The translations under genes were made by a program, and so were the position numbers. From contig CAUSAG010000029.1 in NCBI GenBank assembly GCA_963529665.1, positions 1 through 21,611 on the forward strand: a stretch of 21,611 bases of DNA, in the 5' to 3' direction. Positions 6,404-13,552 of this stretch are shown here, piece by piece. Under the pieces are notes generated by a model that was given only the letters and a program-made list of their open reading frames with translations, did not search any database and was not told the origin of the DNA. How positions within the stretch are numbered: position 1 is the first letter of the stretch; every line of letters starts with the position of its first letter. The DNA comes from Kingella_B sp963529665. Its GTDB lineage: Bacteria; Pseudomonadota; Gammaproteobacteria; Burkholderiales; Neisseriaceae.

Positions 6404-7867
6404 ATGCGTATCATAGAAAAAGCCTACACGTTTGACGACGTTCTGCTTGTTCCTGCTCATTCTCAAGTTCTTCCCCGCGATGTCTCGCTCAAAACTCCGC
6501 TCACAAAAAAAATCACGCTCAATCTGCCCATCCTTTCCGCCGCAATGGATACGGTTACCGAAGCGCGTTTGGCGATTTCTATGGCGCAAGAAGGCGGCAT
6601 CGGCATCATTCATAAAAACATGACGCCCGAGCAGCAGGCGTTGGCGGTTCGCAAGGTGAAACGCCACGAAAGCGGCGTGGTGAAAGATCCTGTTACCGTG
6701 TCGCCCGATAAATTGATTGGCGAATTGCTGGCAGAGCGCAAGGAGCGCAAACGCAAGATGTCGGGCTTGCCTGTGGTGGAAAACGGCAAGGTCATCGGCA
6801 TTGTTACCAACCGCGATTTGCGTTTTGAAACGCGCTTGGATTTGCCCGTTCGCGCGATTATGACGCCGCGTGAAAAGCTGATTACCGTGCCCGTTGGCAC
6901 CAGCATTGATGATGCGCGCGAATTGATGCACAAGCACAAGATTGAGCGTGTGTTGGTGTTGAACGACAAGGACGAGCTTAAAGGCTTGATTACGGTTAAA
7001 GATATTGTGAAAACCACCGAGTTTCCCAATGCCAATAAAGACGACGAAGGCCGTTTGCGCGTGGGTGCGGCGGTGGGCACGGGCGGTGAAACCGAAGAGC
7101 GCGTACGTGCGCTGGTTGCTGCGGGCGTGGACGTGATTGTGGTGGATACCGCGCACGGGCACAGCCAAGGCGTGATTGACCGCGTGAAATGGGTAAAACA
7201 GAACTTCCCTGATGTGCAGGTAATTGGCGGCAACATCGCCACGGCAGCGGCGGCGCGCGATTTGGTGGCGGCTGGCGCGGATGCGGTGAAAGTGGGCATC
7301 GGGCCGGGTTCTATTTGCACCACGCGCATTGTGGCAGGCGTGGGCGTGCCGCAATTAACGGCGGTTCACAATGTTTCTGAAGCCTTGAAAGGCTCGGGCG
7401 TTTCGGTGATTGCCGATGGCGGCATCCGCTTTTCGGGCGATATTGCCAAGGCGTTGGCGGCAGGCGCGGATTGCGTGATGCTGGGCGGGATGTTTGCCGG
7501 CACGGACGAAGCGCCAGGGGAAATTGATCTGTACCAAGGTCGCGCGTATAAATCGTATCGCGGCATGGGTTCGCTCGGGGCGATGAGCCAAGGTTCAAGC
7601 GACCGCTATTTCCAAGAGAAAACGGATAATACGGATAAATATGTGCCCGAAGGCATTGAAGGGCGCGTGCCGCACAAAGGTCCGATTATCAATATTATTC
7701 ATCAGATTATGGGCGGCTTGCGTTCCAGCATGGGTTATTTGGGCTGCACGAATATCGCGGAAATGCACGCGAAAGCGGAATTTGTGGAGATTACTTCGGC
7801 GGGCATGCAGGAATCGCATGTGCATGATGTTCAGATTACCAAGGAAGCGCCGAATTACAGCCGTTGA
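6404..7867 (+). CDS. guaB: Inosine-5'-monophosphate dehydrogenase (GuaB)
   Basis: This 487-residue enzyme oxidises IMP to XMP with NAD+, the committed step of GMP synthesis. The TIM-barrel catalytic core has loop GPGSICTTR with the nucleophile C305 at the canonical position, plus the AHGHS and DGGIRFSGD phosphate-binding segments and the mobile-flap region around YRGMGS. Two CBS domains occupy roughly residues 95-205 (PVTVSPD onward, then RAIMTPREKL). I chose the ATG at 6404 (MRIIEKAYTFDDVLL) because AAAGG at 6388-6392 fits it; the in-frame GTG at 6392 overlaps that site. It appears monocistronic, ending in a DUS terminator. Confidence 0.98.
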   Translation: MRIIEKAYTFDDVLLVPAHSQVLPRDVSLKTPLTKKITLNLPILSAAMDTVTEARLAISMAQEGGIGIIHKNMTPEQQALAVRKVKRHESGVVKDPVTVSPDKLIGELLAERKERKRKMSGLPVVENGKVIGIVTNRDLRFETRLDLPVRAIMTPREKLITVPVGTSIDDARELMHKHKIERVLVLNDKDELKGLITVKDIVKTTEFPNANKDDEGRLRVGAAVGTGGETEERVRALVAAGVDVIVVDTAHGHSQGVIDRVKWVKQNFPDVQVIGGNIATAAAARDLVAAGADAVKVGIGPGSICTTRIVAGVGVPQLTAVHNVSEALKGSGVSVIADGGIRFSGDIAKALAAGADCVMLGGMFAGTDEAPGEIDLYQGRAYKSYRGMGSLGAMSQGSSDRYFQEKTDNTDKYVPEGIEGRVPHKGPIINIIHQIMGGLRSSMGYLGCTNIAEMHAKAEFVEITSAGMQESHVHDVQITKEAPNYSR

Positions 7868-7880
7868 TGGATTGCGCGAT

Positions 7881-7926
7881 AAAAGGCAGCCTGAAAAGCG
7901 TTTTTGCTGTTTTCAGGCTGCCTTTT
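7881..7926 (+). terminator. guaB terminator (DUS hairpin)
   Basis: A 17-bp perfect stem (7881-7897 with 7910-7926) of opposed DUS copies, a 12-nt loop and a T-run 14 nt after the guaB stop together form a classic intrinsic terminator. Confidence 0.88.
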
Positions 7927-7957
7927 GTTTGCCAAACAATATGCTATGTTCACTTCA

Positions 7958-7989
7958 AGGCAGCCTGAAAATACACACGCTGCTATAAT
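7958..7989 (+). promoter_or_regulatory. mltA promoter: extended -10 with a DUS at the -35 position
   Basis: TGCTATAAT (7981-7989) is an extended -10, 56 nt before the mltA ATG. The 17-bp-distant -35 position (7961-7966) reads CAGCCT and lies within a perfect DUS (7958-7969). This is the same arrangement, with the same hexamer, as before the ferredoxin gene. Confidence 0.6.
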
Positions 7990-8045
7990 TAAACCTTTCT
8001 CGTTTCAAAAACTTGTTTCAAAAACCATTGTTAGCAGGAATCGCA

Positions 8046-9395
8046 ATGTCTCGCAAAATTCGTCTCGGCGCGCTCGCCGCATTAAGCCTACTTTTAACCG
8101 CCTGCCCCACCACCATGCCACACAAACAAGGGCAAGGCACGCACACACCCAACATCCCACACACACCGCAAATCCCCCATCAGCCCGCAGGCGCAGGCAA
8201 CGCTGTATCCCACGGCACCACCTTGCAGCCCATAGGCAGCAGCGCCACCTATCGCGCCGTATCCTTCCACGAGCTACCGCAATGGAACGAGCAAAGTTTT
8301 GGCGACAGCCTTGCCGCCTTCAAAAAAAGCTGCCTGAAACTCGCCAACCAAGCCAAATGGCAATATACCTGCGCCCGCGCCAACCAAACCGCGCACAGCA
8401 CCGCCGCCGCAAAAGCCTTTTTTGAACAAAACTTCACGCCGTGGCAAGTGAGCGAACGCGGGCAAGCAGGCGGCAAAGTAACAGGCTACTACGAGCCCGT
8501 GCTCTTGGGCGACACGCGCAACACCAGCACCGCCCGCTTCCCCATCTATGGCATCCCCAGCGATTTTGTTTCTATCCCCCTGCCTGCCAATTTGCGCAAC
8601 AGCAAAGCCACCGTGCGCGTTTCTCCCACAGGCAACAATCGCGGCGCGATTCAAAGCAACGGCGCATACATCGCCAACCTTGCCCAATTCCCCATCACCG
8701 CCCGCACCACCGCGCTTAAAGGCAGATTTGTTGGCAACCAATTCGTGCCCTATTTCACCCGCGCCCAAATCAACGCAGGCGCGCTCAACGGACGCGCCCC
8801 CATTTTGGGCTACGCCAACGACCCCGTAGAACTGTTTTTCATGCACATTCAAGGCTCGGGCAGGCTGCGCACACCAGTGGGCAATTTTGTGCGACTCGGT
8901 TTTGCTGATAAAAACGAATATCCCTATGTTTCCATTGGGCAATATATGTCCACCCGCGGCTATTTGCCGCTCGCGCAAACATCCATGCAAAACATCAAAT
9001 CGTGGATGGGCAAAAATCCCAACCACCTTGCCGAAGTGCTTGGGCAAAACCCCAGCTATGTTTTCTTTAAAGTGCTGGACGGCTCATCCGACCAAGGCCC
9101 TGTGGGCGCATTGGGCGTGCCGCTCACAGGCGGCTATTCAGGCGCGGTGGATAAACACCACATCACGCTTGGCGCACCGCTATTCTTGGCAACTTCGCAT
9201 CCTGCCAACGCCAACGCAGGCTTAAATCGTCTCATCGTTGCCCAAGACACCGGCAGCGCCATCAAAGGCGCGGTGCGCGTGGATTACTTCTGGGGCTACG
9301 GCGACGAAGCAGGGCAAATGGCAGGGCGGCACAACACCACAGGCTATGTATGGCAACTGCTGCCGCATGGCGTGTTGCCAAGCTATCAGCCCTAA
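8046..9395 (+). CDS. mltA: Membrane-bound lytic murein transglycosylase A (MltA lipoprotein)
   Basis: This 449-residue outer-membrane lipoprotein cleaves the MurNAc-GlcNAc bond of peptidoglycan with 1,6-anhydro product formation (the meningococcal homologue is GNA33). The start at 8046 (MSRKIRLGAL) is chosen because AGGAA lies just upstream and a lipobox LTAC (C20) follows; the longer ORF start would bury the signal. Residues 22-60 form a H/P/T-rich flexible linker. The MltA domain includes VTGYYEP (145-151) and FFMHIQGSGR. The C-terminal 3D region has QDTGSAIKG (400-408), with the likely catalytic Asp D413 in RVDYFWGYGDEAG. It is monocistronic between DUS hairpins. Confidence 0.95.
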   Translation: MSRKIRLGALAALSLLLTACPTTMPHKQGQGTHTPNIPHTPQIPHQPAGAGNAVSHGTTLQPIGSSATYRAVSFHELPQWNEQSFGDSLAAFKKSCLKLANQAKWQYTCARANQTAHSTAAAKAFFEQNFTPWQVSERGQAGGKVTGYYEPVLLGDTRNTSTARFPIYGIPSDFVSIPLPANLRNSKATVRVSPTGNNRGAIQSNGAYIANLAQFPITARTTALKGRFVGNQFVPYFTRAQINAGALNGRAPILGYANDPVELFFMHIQGSGRLRTPVGNFVRLGFADKNEYPYVSIGQYMSTRGYLPLAQTSMQNIKSWMGKNPNHLAEVLGQNPSYVFFKVLDGSSDQGPVGALGVPLTGGYSGAVDKHHITLGAPLFLATSHPANANAGLNRLIVAQDTGSAIKGAVRVDYFWGYGDEAGQMAGRHNTTGYVWQLLPHGVLPSYQP

Positions 9396-9411
9396 ACCGA
9401 GCCACGCATAA

Positions 9412-9447
9412 TTTTCAGGCTGCCTTATTGCTGAGGCAGCCTGAAAA
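9412..9447. terminator. mltA terminator (DUS hairpin)
   Basis: A 14-bp perfect stem of opposed DUS copies with an 8-nt loop begins 16 nt after the mltA stop. The T-run after the stem is poor on the plus strand, so its efficiency is uncertain. Confidence 0.7.
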
Positions 9448-9485
9448 CACATTAAAACCAATGCAACACTCATCCGCCCAAAACA

Positions 9486-9531
9486 TTTCAGGCTGCCTAA
9501 AACGCTGTTACCCGTTCTAGGCAGCCTGAAA
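9486..9531. terminator. DUS hairpin after the glycine-zipper lipoprotein gene
   Basis: A 14-bp perfect stem (9486-9499 with 9518-9531) and an 18-nt loop lie 15 nt beyond the minus-strand stop at 9547. With 9412-9447 it forms two tandem hairpins between convergent genes. Confidence 0.72.
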
Positions 9532-9546
9532 AGCTATGCGGCTAAA

Positions 9547-9762
9547 TTAACGATGCCATTTGTGCACTTGGCTGCCGATTACGCCACCCAAAGCAGCGCC
9601 GCCCAAAGTTGAGCCAGTATCGCCGCCAACCAGCGAACCCGCCGCGCCACCAATCGCAACACCTGCTGCGGTATTGCGTTGCTGGGTAGTCATGCTACCG
9701 CACGCGCTTAAACCAACTGCCAAAGAGGCAACGAACATAATGTTTAAAACAGATTTTTTCAT
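9547..9762 (-). CDS. Small glycine-zipper outer-membrane lipoprotein
   Basis: This 71-residue protein has a lipoprotein signal peptide ending in the lipobox LSAC (C21). A Gly/Ala-rich glycine-zipper stretch of about residues 33-65 follows (GVAIGGAAGSLVGGDTGS and GGAALGGVIGS), predicted to form a membrane-inserting hairpin as in the Gly-zipper-2TM/SlyB-Lpp-like families. The tail VHKWHR is basic. An AAAGGA site 7 nt before the ATG supports the start. Such proteins usually act in outer-membrane integrity, but the specific role is not evident here. It is convergent with mltA. Confidence 0.85.
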   Translation of the reverse strand: MKKSVLNIMFVASLAVGLSACGSMTTQQRNTAAGVAIGGAAGSLVGGDTGSTLGGAALGGVIGSQVHKWHR

Positions 9763-9923
9763 GATTTTGTCCTTTCACAAGGGTTTTGTGCGGCGCGAAT
9801 GCAACCACATCAAAACGCATCTTATAGGCAGCCTGAACATTTGGCAACGCCAAAACAAACGCTTTTGCCGTATTTTAAACAACGCAGGGCTTGCTTAAAG
9901 ATTTGTTAATTTGCCTTAACTCA

Positions 9924-9967
9924 TTTTCAGGCTGCCGCTAAACTCCGCGTCAAAGGCAGCCTGAAAA
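9924..9967. repeat. DUS inverted pair between divergent genes
   Basis: TTTTCAGGCTGCC (9924-9936) and GGCAGCCTGAAAA (9955-9967) form a 13-bp stem with an 18-nt loop. The left copy has one mismatch to the 12-mer. It ends no gene. Confidence 0.72.
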
Positions 9968-10007
9968 CGGTTTTTCTTAACATTTCTTAAACCATCTTAT
10001 CTATTTC

Positions 10008-10036
10008 TTGCCAATTATCACCCCGCCCCCTATACT
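10008..10036 (+). promoter_or_regulatory. Sigma-70 promoter of the DASS transporter gene
   Basis: TTGCCA (10008-10013), a 17-bp spacer that turns C-rich, and TATACT (10031-10036) form one of the few conventional promoters in the window, 74 nt before the ATG at 10111. Confidence 0.7.
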
Positions 10037-10110
10037 GCCTTGCACAACCCTATCAAAGCAGCATCGCGCTTTTCTCCATATTATCAATAACTAAACCAAA
10101 GAGGCTTGCC

Positions 10111-11583
10111 ATGAAAAAAGCCGATTCACGCGCCCAAAATTCAGGCGCAACGGAACACAAAACCGACTTTATCCACGACGACACGCAAAAAAATCTGCCC
10201 GAAAATTTGTCGCTCAAAAGCGCGCAAACCACGGCAACCAGCTGGCGCGGTGTGATTTTCACGCTGATTGCGGCGGCGATGAGTTTTGCCGTGTATTACA
10301 TCCTGCCCTACGACCACAACGCCAACAAAGGTTTGGCGATTTTGTTATTCGTGGGCTTGCTGTGGCTCACCGAGGCGGTGCACATCACCGTTACCGCGCT
10401 GCTGGTGCCTGTGTTGGCGGTGGTGTTCAAAATCCCCAATATGAACACCAGCGCGGCGCTCGCAGGCTTTGCCGACCCTGTGATTTACGTCTTCTTCGGT
10501 GGCTTTGCCCTTGCCAGCGCGTTGCACATTCAGCGGCTGGATAGAAAAATCGCCTTGCAAGTCATCGCCTTATCGCGCGGCAGCTTGTTTACCGCGATTA
10601 TGCTGATTTTTGCCGTTACCACTTTTCTTTCTATGTGGATCAGCAACACCGCCACCGCCGCCATGATGCTGCCGCTTGCCATGGGGCTGATGTCGCATCT
10701 GGACCCCGAAAAAGACCGCCGTACGTTTACCTTTGTGTTGCTTGGCATCGCCTATTGCGCGGGCATTGGCGGCATGGGCACGCTGGTGGGTTCGCCGCCC
10801 AACGCCATCGCTGCCAAAGCCTTGGGGCTGGATTTCACCGGCTGGATGGGCTATGGCTTGCCGATTATGCTAGTGTTGCTGCCGCTGATGTTGATTGCGC
10901 TGTTTGCCGTGTTGCGCCCCCAGTTCTCTGCCCACATCGCCAGCACGCAAACCGAGGAAATTCCGTGGAATTTGCATCGGGTGTTAACCGTCATCATCGC
11001 GGTGGGCACGGCGCTGGCATGGGTGTTTAGCGGGCATATCGCGCGGGCAACGGGCATTGCGTCAATTGACAGCATCATCGCGCTGATTGCCGCTGCGCTG
11101 GTGGTGGTGTTTGGCACGGTGGGCTGGCGCGAAGTGGCGCGCAATACCGATTTGGGCGTGTTGTTTTTGTTTGGCGGCGGCATCGCGTTGAGCAGCATGA
11201 TGAACCATTCGGGCGCATCTGGCGCGCTGGGCAGTGAAGTCGCCAAATTGTTGAGCGGCGCACCGCATGGCGTGGTGATTGTTGCCGTAACCAGCTTTAT
11301 TATTTTGCTCACCAATTTCACCAGCAACACTGCTTCTGCTGCGCTGCTGGTGCCGATGTTTGCCAGCATTGCCGCGCAAATGGGGCTGCCCGAGCGCGTG
11401 TTGGCGTTGGTGATTGGCATTGGCGCATCGTGTGCGTTTATGCTGCCTGTTGGTACACCGCCCAACGCTATTGTGTTTGCCACGGGCAAGGTTCGCCAGC
11501 GTGATATGGTGAGCGTGGGCTTTGTGTTGAGCATGTTGAGCATTGCGGCGATTTCGGTGTGGGCGTATTTCTTTTTGATGTGA
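10111..11583 (+). CDS. SLC13/DASS-family divalent anion:Na+ symporter
   Basis: This 490-residue inner-membrane transporter has a hydrophilic N-terminal extension (about 45 residues) and then roughly a dozen hydrophobic segments. The two pseudo-symmetric substrate/Na+ motifs of the DASS fold are both present. SNT occurs at 178-180 (WISNTATAAMMLP) and at 405-407 (FTSNTASAALLVP), each followed by a Pro-rich loop, GSPPNAI (227-233) and GTPPNAI (448-454). This predicts Na+-coupled uptake of a dicarboxylate such as succinate or malate; sulfate or other anions cannot be excluded. AAGAGG precedes the ATG. It is monocistronic, with a sigma-70 promoter and a DUS terminator. Confidence 0.92.
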   Translation: MKKADSRAQNSGATEHKTDFIHDDTQKNLPENLSLKSAQTTATSWRGVIFTLIAAAMSFAVYYILPYDHNANKGLAILLFVGLLWLTEAVHITVTALLVPVLAVVFKIPNMNTSAALAGFADPVIYVFFGGFALASALHIQRLDRKIALQVIALSRGSLFTAIMLIFAVTTFLSMWISNTATAAMMLPLAMGLMSHLDPEKDRRTFTFVLLGIAYCAGIGGMGTLVGSPPNAIAAKALGLDFTGWMGYGLPIMLVLLPLMLIALFAVLRPQFSAHIASTQTEEIPWNLHRVLTVIIAVGTALAWVFSGHIARATGIASIDSIIALIAAALVVVFGTVGWREVARNTDLGVLFLFGGGIALSSMMNHSGASGALGSEVAKLLSGAPHGVVIVAVTSFIILLTNFTSNTASAALLVPMFASIAAQMGLPERVLALVIGIGASCAFMLPVGTPPNAIVFATGKVRQRDMVSVGFVLSMLSIAAISVWAYFFLM

Positions 11584-11628
11584 TGCAAACGCGAAGTTGC
11601 GAAGCCCAAACCTTGTTAACCCGATAAA

Positions 11629-11668
11629 AGGCAGCCTGAAAGCGGAAATACTGTTTTTCAGGCTGCCT
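11629..11668 (+). terminator. Transporter gene terminator (DUS hairpin)
   Basis: A 13-bp perfect stem of opposed DUS copies (11629-11641 with 11656-11668), 45 nt after the stop, is followed by ATTTGTT. Confidence 0.75.
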
Positions 11669-11698
11669 ATTTGTTGCCCGTGCAGCAGCCTGAAAAGC

Positions 11699-11704
11699 TA
11701 TAAT
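11699..11704 (+). promoter_or_regulatory. -10 element upstream of yacG
   Basis: AGCTATAATTC contains a perfect TATAAT 41 nt before the yacG ATG. A degenerate DUS (11683-11694) lies just upstream. No clear -35 is seen at 16-18 bp. Confidence 0.5.
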
Positions 11705-11745
11705 TCATTCTTTTCCCAAGAAATTCCAACCAAGCGATTTAAACC

Positions 11746-11928
11746 ATGACCACCGTTAAATGCCCTACCTGCCAAACCCCTGTTGCATGGCAGCCTGAAA
11801 ACCAATACCGCCCCTTTTGCAGCCAGCGTTGCAAGCTGATAGACCTTGGCGCATGGGCGGATGAGCAACACGCCATCCCTGCGCTGCCCGAAACACCCGA
11901 AGAATGGGACGCGCTGCATCATGACTGA
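11746..11928 (+). CDS. yacG: DNA gyrase inhibitor / zinc-binding protein YacG
   Basis: This 60-residue zinc-ribbon protein has ligands C6-x2-C9 and C25-x3-C29. The family core FCSQRCKLIDLGAWADE, which follows the second pair, is nearly invariant in YacG, whose E. coli homologue binds GyrB and inhibits gyrase. A DUS-like copy (11788-11799) encodes the QPEN between the two zinc half-sites, a spacer region that is variable in the family. The final codons overlap the rnhB start by 8 nt (ATGACTGA), implying translational coupling. Confidence 0.95.
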   Translation: MTTVKCPTCQTPVAWQPENQYRPFCSQRCKLIDLGAWADEQHAIPALPETPEEWDALHHD

Positions 11929-12523
11929 TTACATCGTGTTGCCCAGCCATGCGGGCGTGGACGAAGCGGGGCGCGGTTGTTTGGTCGGCAGCGTGTTTGC
12001 CGCCGCGGTGATGCTGCCCGCGCACTATGATTTGCACGGCTTAACCGATTCCAAAAAACTCAGCGAAGCCAAACGCGATGCGCTGGCGGCGCAAATTAAG
12101 CAGCAGGCAACGGCTTGGGCGGTGGCATCTGCCAGCCCTGCCGAAATCCAGCAGCTCAATATTTTGCACGCCACTATGCTTGCCATGCGCCGCGCCGTTG
12201 CCGCGCTATCAAGGCAGCCTGAAAAAGCGTGGATAGATGGCAACCGCGTGCCGCCCGATTTGGGCATTGCCGCCGAAGCGGTGGTGAAAGGCGATGCCAA
12301 GATTGCCGCGATTTCTGCCGCGTCCATTCTTGCCAAAACCGCGCGCGATGCCGAAATGTATGCGCTGCACGAGCGCCATCCCGAATACGGCTTCGCGCAA
12401 CACAAGGGCTACGGCACCGCCGCGCACCTTGCTGCCTTACAACGGCACGGCGCGCTGCCCGAACACCGCGCGGATTTTGCGCCTGTGAAGCAAGTGCTGG
12501 CGCAAGGGCGTTTGTTTGGCTGA
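11921..12523 (+). CDS. rnhB: Ribonuclease HII (RnhB)
   Basis: This 200-residue endonuclease cuts RNA in RNA-DNA hybrids and at single ribonucleotides in DNA. Catalytic acidic residues are D14 and E15 (GVDEAGRG), D106 (WIDGN) and D143 (SILAKTARDAEM), and the HKGYGT motif is at 161-166. I chose the ATG at 11921 (MTDYIVLP) rather than the longer in-frame ORF because upstream residues are frame-shifted yacG sequence and the family begins here. After GRG, the usual PLAG is CLVG. A DUS (12212-12223) encodes SRQPEK in a loop just before the D106 strand. Confidence 0.96.
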   Translation: MTDYIVLPSHAGVDEAGRGCLVGSVFAAAVMLPAHYDLHGLTDSKKLSEAKRDALAAQIKQQATAWAVASASPAEIQQLNILHATMLAMRRAVAALSRQPEKAWIDGNRVPPDLGIAAEAVVKGDAKIAAISAASILAKTARDAEMYALHERHPEYGFAQHKGYGTAAHLAALQRHGALPEHRADFAPVKQVLAQGRLFG

Positions 12524-12536
12524 TGGGGTAAACAAT

Positions 12537-12579
12537 AAGGCAGCCTGAAATTGTATTGAACACAGTTTCAGGCTGCCTT
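12537..12579. terminator. Bidirectional DUS hairpin between rnhB and the CMD gene
   Basis: A 14-bp perfect stem (12537-12550 with 12566-12579) and a 15-nt loop lie 14 nt after the rnhB stop and 13 nt beyond the CMD stop. It is followed by TTATTTAT on the plus strand. Confidence 0.82.
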
Positions 12580-12591
12580 TTATTTATCGCA

Positions 12592-12972
12592 TCACTTGCT
12601 TTCCGCAAACACTTCCTTCGCCACAAACACCGCGTTCAACGCTTTTGGAAAGCCCAAATACGGCACGGCATGGATAAACGCTTCCACAATCTCTTCCCGC
12701 GAAATGCCCACATTCAACGCCGCATGGATATGCACTTTCAACTGCTTCTCGCACCCGCCTTGCGCCGCCAGCAGCCCCAGCGTCAGCAGTTCGCGCTCGC
12801 GGTTATTCAGCGCGGGGCGGTGGTAAATCTCGCCAAAAGCAAACGACACGATGTAACGCCCCAAATCGGGCGCAATGTCTGCCAATGCTGCCATCACCGC
12901 ATCGCCCTGCGCGCCGTCAATCTCGCCCAATTTCGCCAGACCGCGTTCAAATAATTCCCTATTGTTTAGCAT
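12592..12972 (-). CDS. Carboxymuconolactone decarboxylase (CMD)-family protein
   Basis: This 126-residue all-alpha protein resembles PcaC-type CMD proteins. Segments that match are RPALNNRERELLTLGLLAAQGGCEKQLKVHIHAALNVG followed by SREEIVEAFIHAVPYLGFPKALNA (each quoted here only as a landmark around residues 54-115). It lacks the CxxC peroxidatic pair of AhpD, so it is not an AhpD-type peroxidase. No other catechol or protocatechuate genes are near, so a role in aromatic degradation is not implied. Divergent transcription from a MerR regulator with a shared operator suggests stress- or electrophile-responsive expression. AGGAG precedes the ATG. Confidence 0.88.
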   Translation of the reverse strand: MLNNRELFERGLAKLGEIDGAQGDAVMAALADIAPDLGRYIVSFAFGEIYHRPALNNRERELLTLGLLAAQGGCEKQLKVHIHAALNVGISREEIVEAFIHAVPYLGFPKALNAVFVAKEVFAESK

Positions 12973-13006
12973 GATTTGCTCCTATGCTTGTTGAAAAGAA
13001 GCCATC

Positions 13007-13037
13007 AGACTAAACTTTGGAGCGCACTCCAAGGCAA
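13007..13037 (-). promoter_or_regulatory. MerR-type promoter of the CMD gene (19-bp spacer)
   Basis: On the minus strand TTGCCT (13032-13037) and TAGTCT (13007-13012) are separated by 19 bp, the overlong spacing that MerR-family activators untwist. The spacer holds the palindrome at 13017-13032. It faces the CMD gene, 35 nt before its ATG. Confidence 0.75.
13017..13032. promoter_or_regulatory. MerR-family operator
   Basis: TTGGAG-CGCA-CTCCAA is a 6-bp perfect inverted repeat around 4 nt, closely resembling operators of the small single-domain MerR regulators (NmlR/AdhR group). It lies between the divergent CMD and MerR genes, so the regulator probably also controls itself. Confidence 0.78.
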
Positions 13038-13046
13038 GGATTTTTT

Positions 13047-13409
13047 ATGTACACCATTTCCCAATTCGCCGAACGGCTCGACATCAGCACCGACACCCTG
13101 CGCTACTACGAAAAAGAAGGGCTGCTTGCTCCACAGCGCAACGCCGCAGGCTACCGCGTCTATACCGAGCGAGATGAAGCATGGTTTGGCTTTGTTAAAC
13201 GGCTCAAAGACACAGGCATGCCGATGGCGCAAATCAAACGCTACGCTGAGTTGCGCCATGCAGGCGATGCCACCCTTGCCGAACGTTGCGCCATGCTAGA
13301 AGCGCATCGGCAGGCATTGGTGGAAAAACAGCGCGAGCTGGCAGAACACCAAGCGCATTTGGACGACAAAATCCGCCACTATGCCGCGCTGCTGCGGCAA
13401 GCCAAATAG
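13047..13409 (+). CDS. MerR-family transcriptional regulator
   Basis: This 120-residue DNA-binding regulator has an N-terminal winged helix (YTISQFAERLDISTDTLRYY, about 2-21, then EKEGLL and GYRVY). An antiparallel coiled-coil dimerisation helix follows (about 75-118). The ATG at 13047 is chosen because of the AAGGA site 7 nt upstream and the family N-terminus; an upstream in-frame ATG at 13017 lies in the operator. The only cysteine is C81; the Cys near residue 52-54 used by NmlR/AdhR sensors is absent, so the signal is uncertain. The stop codon TAG merges with a DUS (13408-13419). Confidence 0.93.
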   Translation: MYTISQFAERLDISTDTLRYYEKEGLLAPQRNAAGYRVYTERDEAWFGFVKRLKDTGMPMAQIKRYAELRHAGDATLAERCAMLEAHRQALVEKQRELAEHQAHLDDKIRHYAALLRQAK

Positions 13410-13435
13410 GCAGCCTGAAAACATTTTTAGCAGCA

Positions 13436-13481
13436 CGTTTTAGCTTCGCTGAAACTCGCTTCACTCGTCTTCAGGCTGCCT
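13436..13481 (-). repeat. Composite DUS-palindrome repeat, degenerate copy B
   Basis: CGTTTTAGCTTCGCTGAAAC followed by TCGCTTCACTCG and an inverted DUS (13470-13481) matches the first half of the repeat also seen at 15576 and 21462. With the DUS at 13408-13419 it makes a large imperfect hairpin after merR. Confidence 0.6.
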
Positions 13482-13485
13482 CAAC

Positions 13486-13514
13486 CTGACGCGCCTGCGT
13501 AATGCGCGTAAAAT
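13486..13514 (+). promoter_or_regulatory. Candidate eda promoter
   Basis: CTGACG (13486-13491), a 17-bp spacer and TAAAAT (13509-13514) lie 38 nt before the eda ATG. Each hexamer matches consensus at 4 or 5 of 6 positions. Confidence 0.5.
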
Positions 13515-13552
13515 CGCGCTTTTTAAACCTGCTTGTAAACAAAGGAACCGCC

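Larger units (their letters stand above)
9763..10110. other. 348-bp divergent intergenic region
   Basis: The region has no coding content that I can support. It contains a DUS at 9826-9837, lying between TTGCCA (9842-9847, minus) and TAAGAT (9819-9824, minus), a weak candidate promoter for the lipoprotein gene. It also holds a DUS-derived hairpin at 9924-9967 and the promoter of the transporter at 10008-10036. Confidence 0.7.

Noticed and set aside
6359..7354. Long minus-strand open frame (331 codons) antisense to guaB
   Set aside because: Its product is rich in His, Arg and Ala with no family pattern, and it lies opposite a perfectly conserved guaB; it is a GC-skew shadow.
8013..8045. Upstream in-frame start of mltA
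   Set aside because: It would put 11 residues before the lipoprotein signal peptide and has no better ribosome-binding site than the ATG at 8046.
8274..9047. 257-codon minus-strand frame opposite mltA
   Set aside because: Gly/Ala/Val-rich shadow with no ribosome-binding site, inside the conserved MltA domain on the other strand.
10851..11609. 252-codon minus-strand frame opposite the DASS transporter
   Set aside because: Antisense to the second SNT motif half of a clear transporter; composition is typical of shadow frames.
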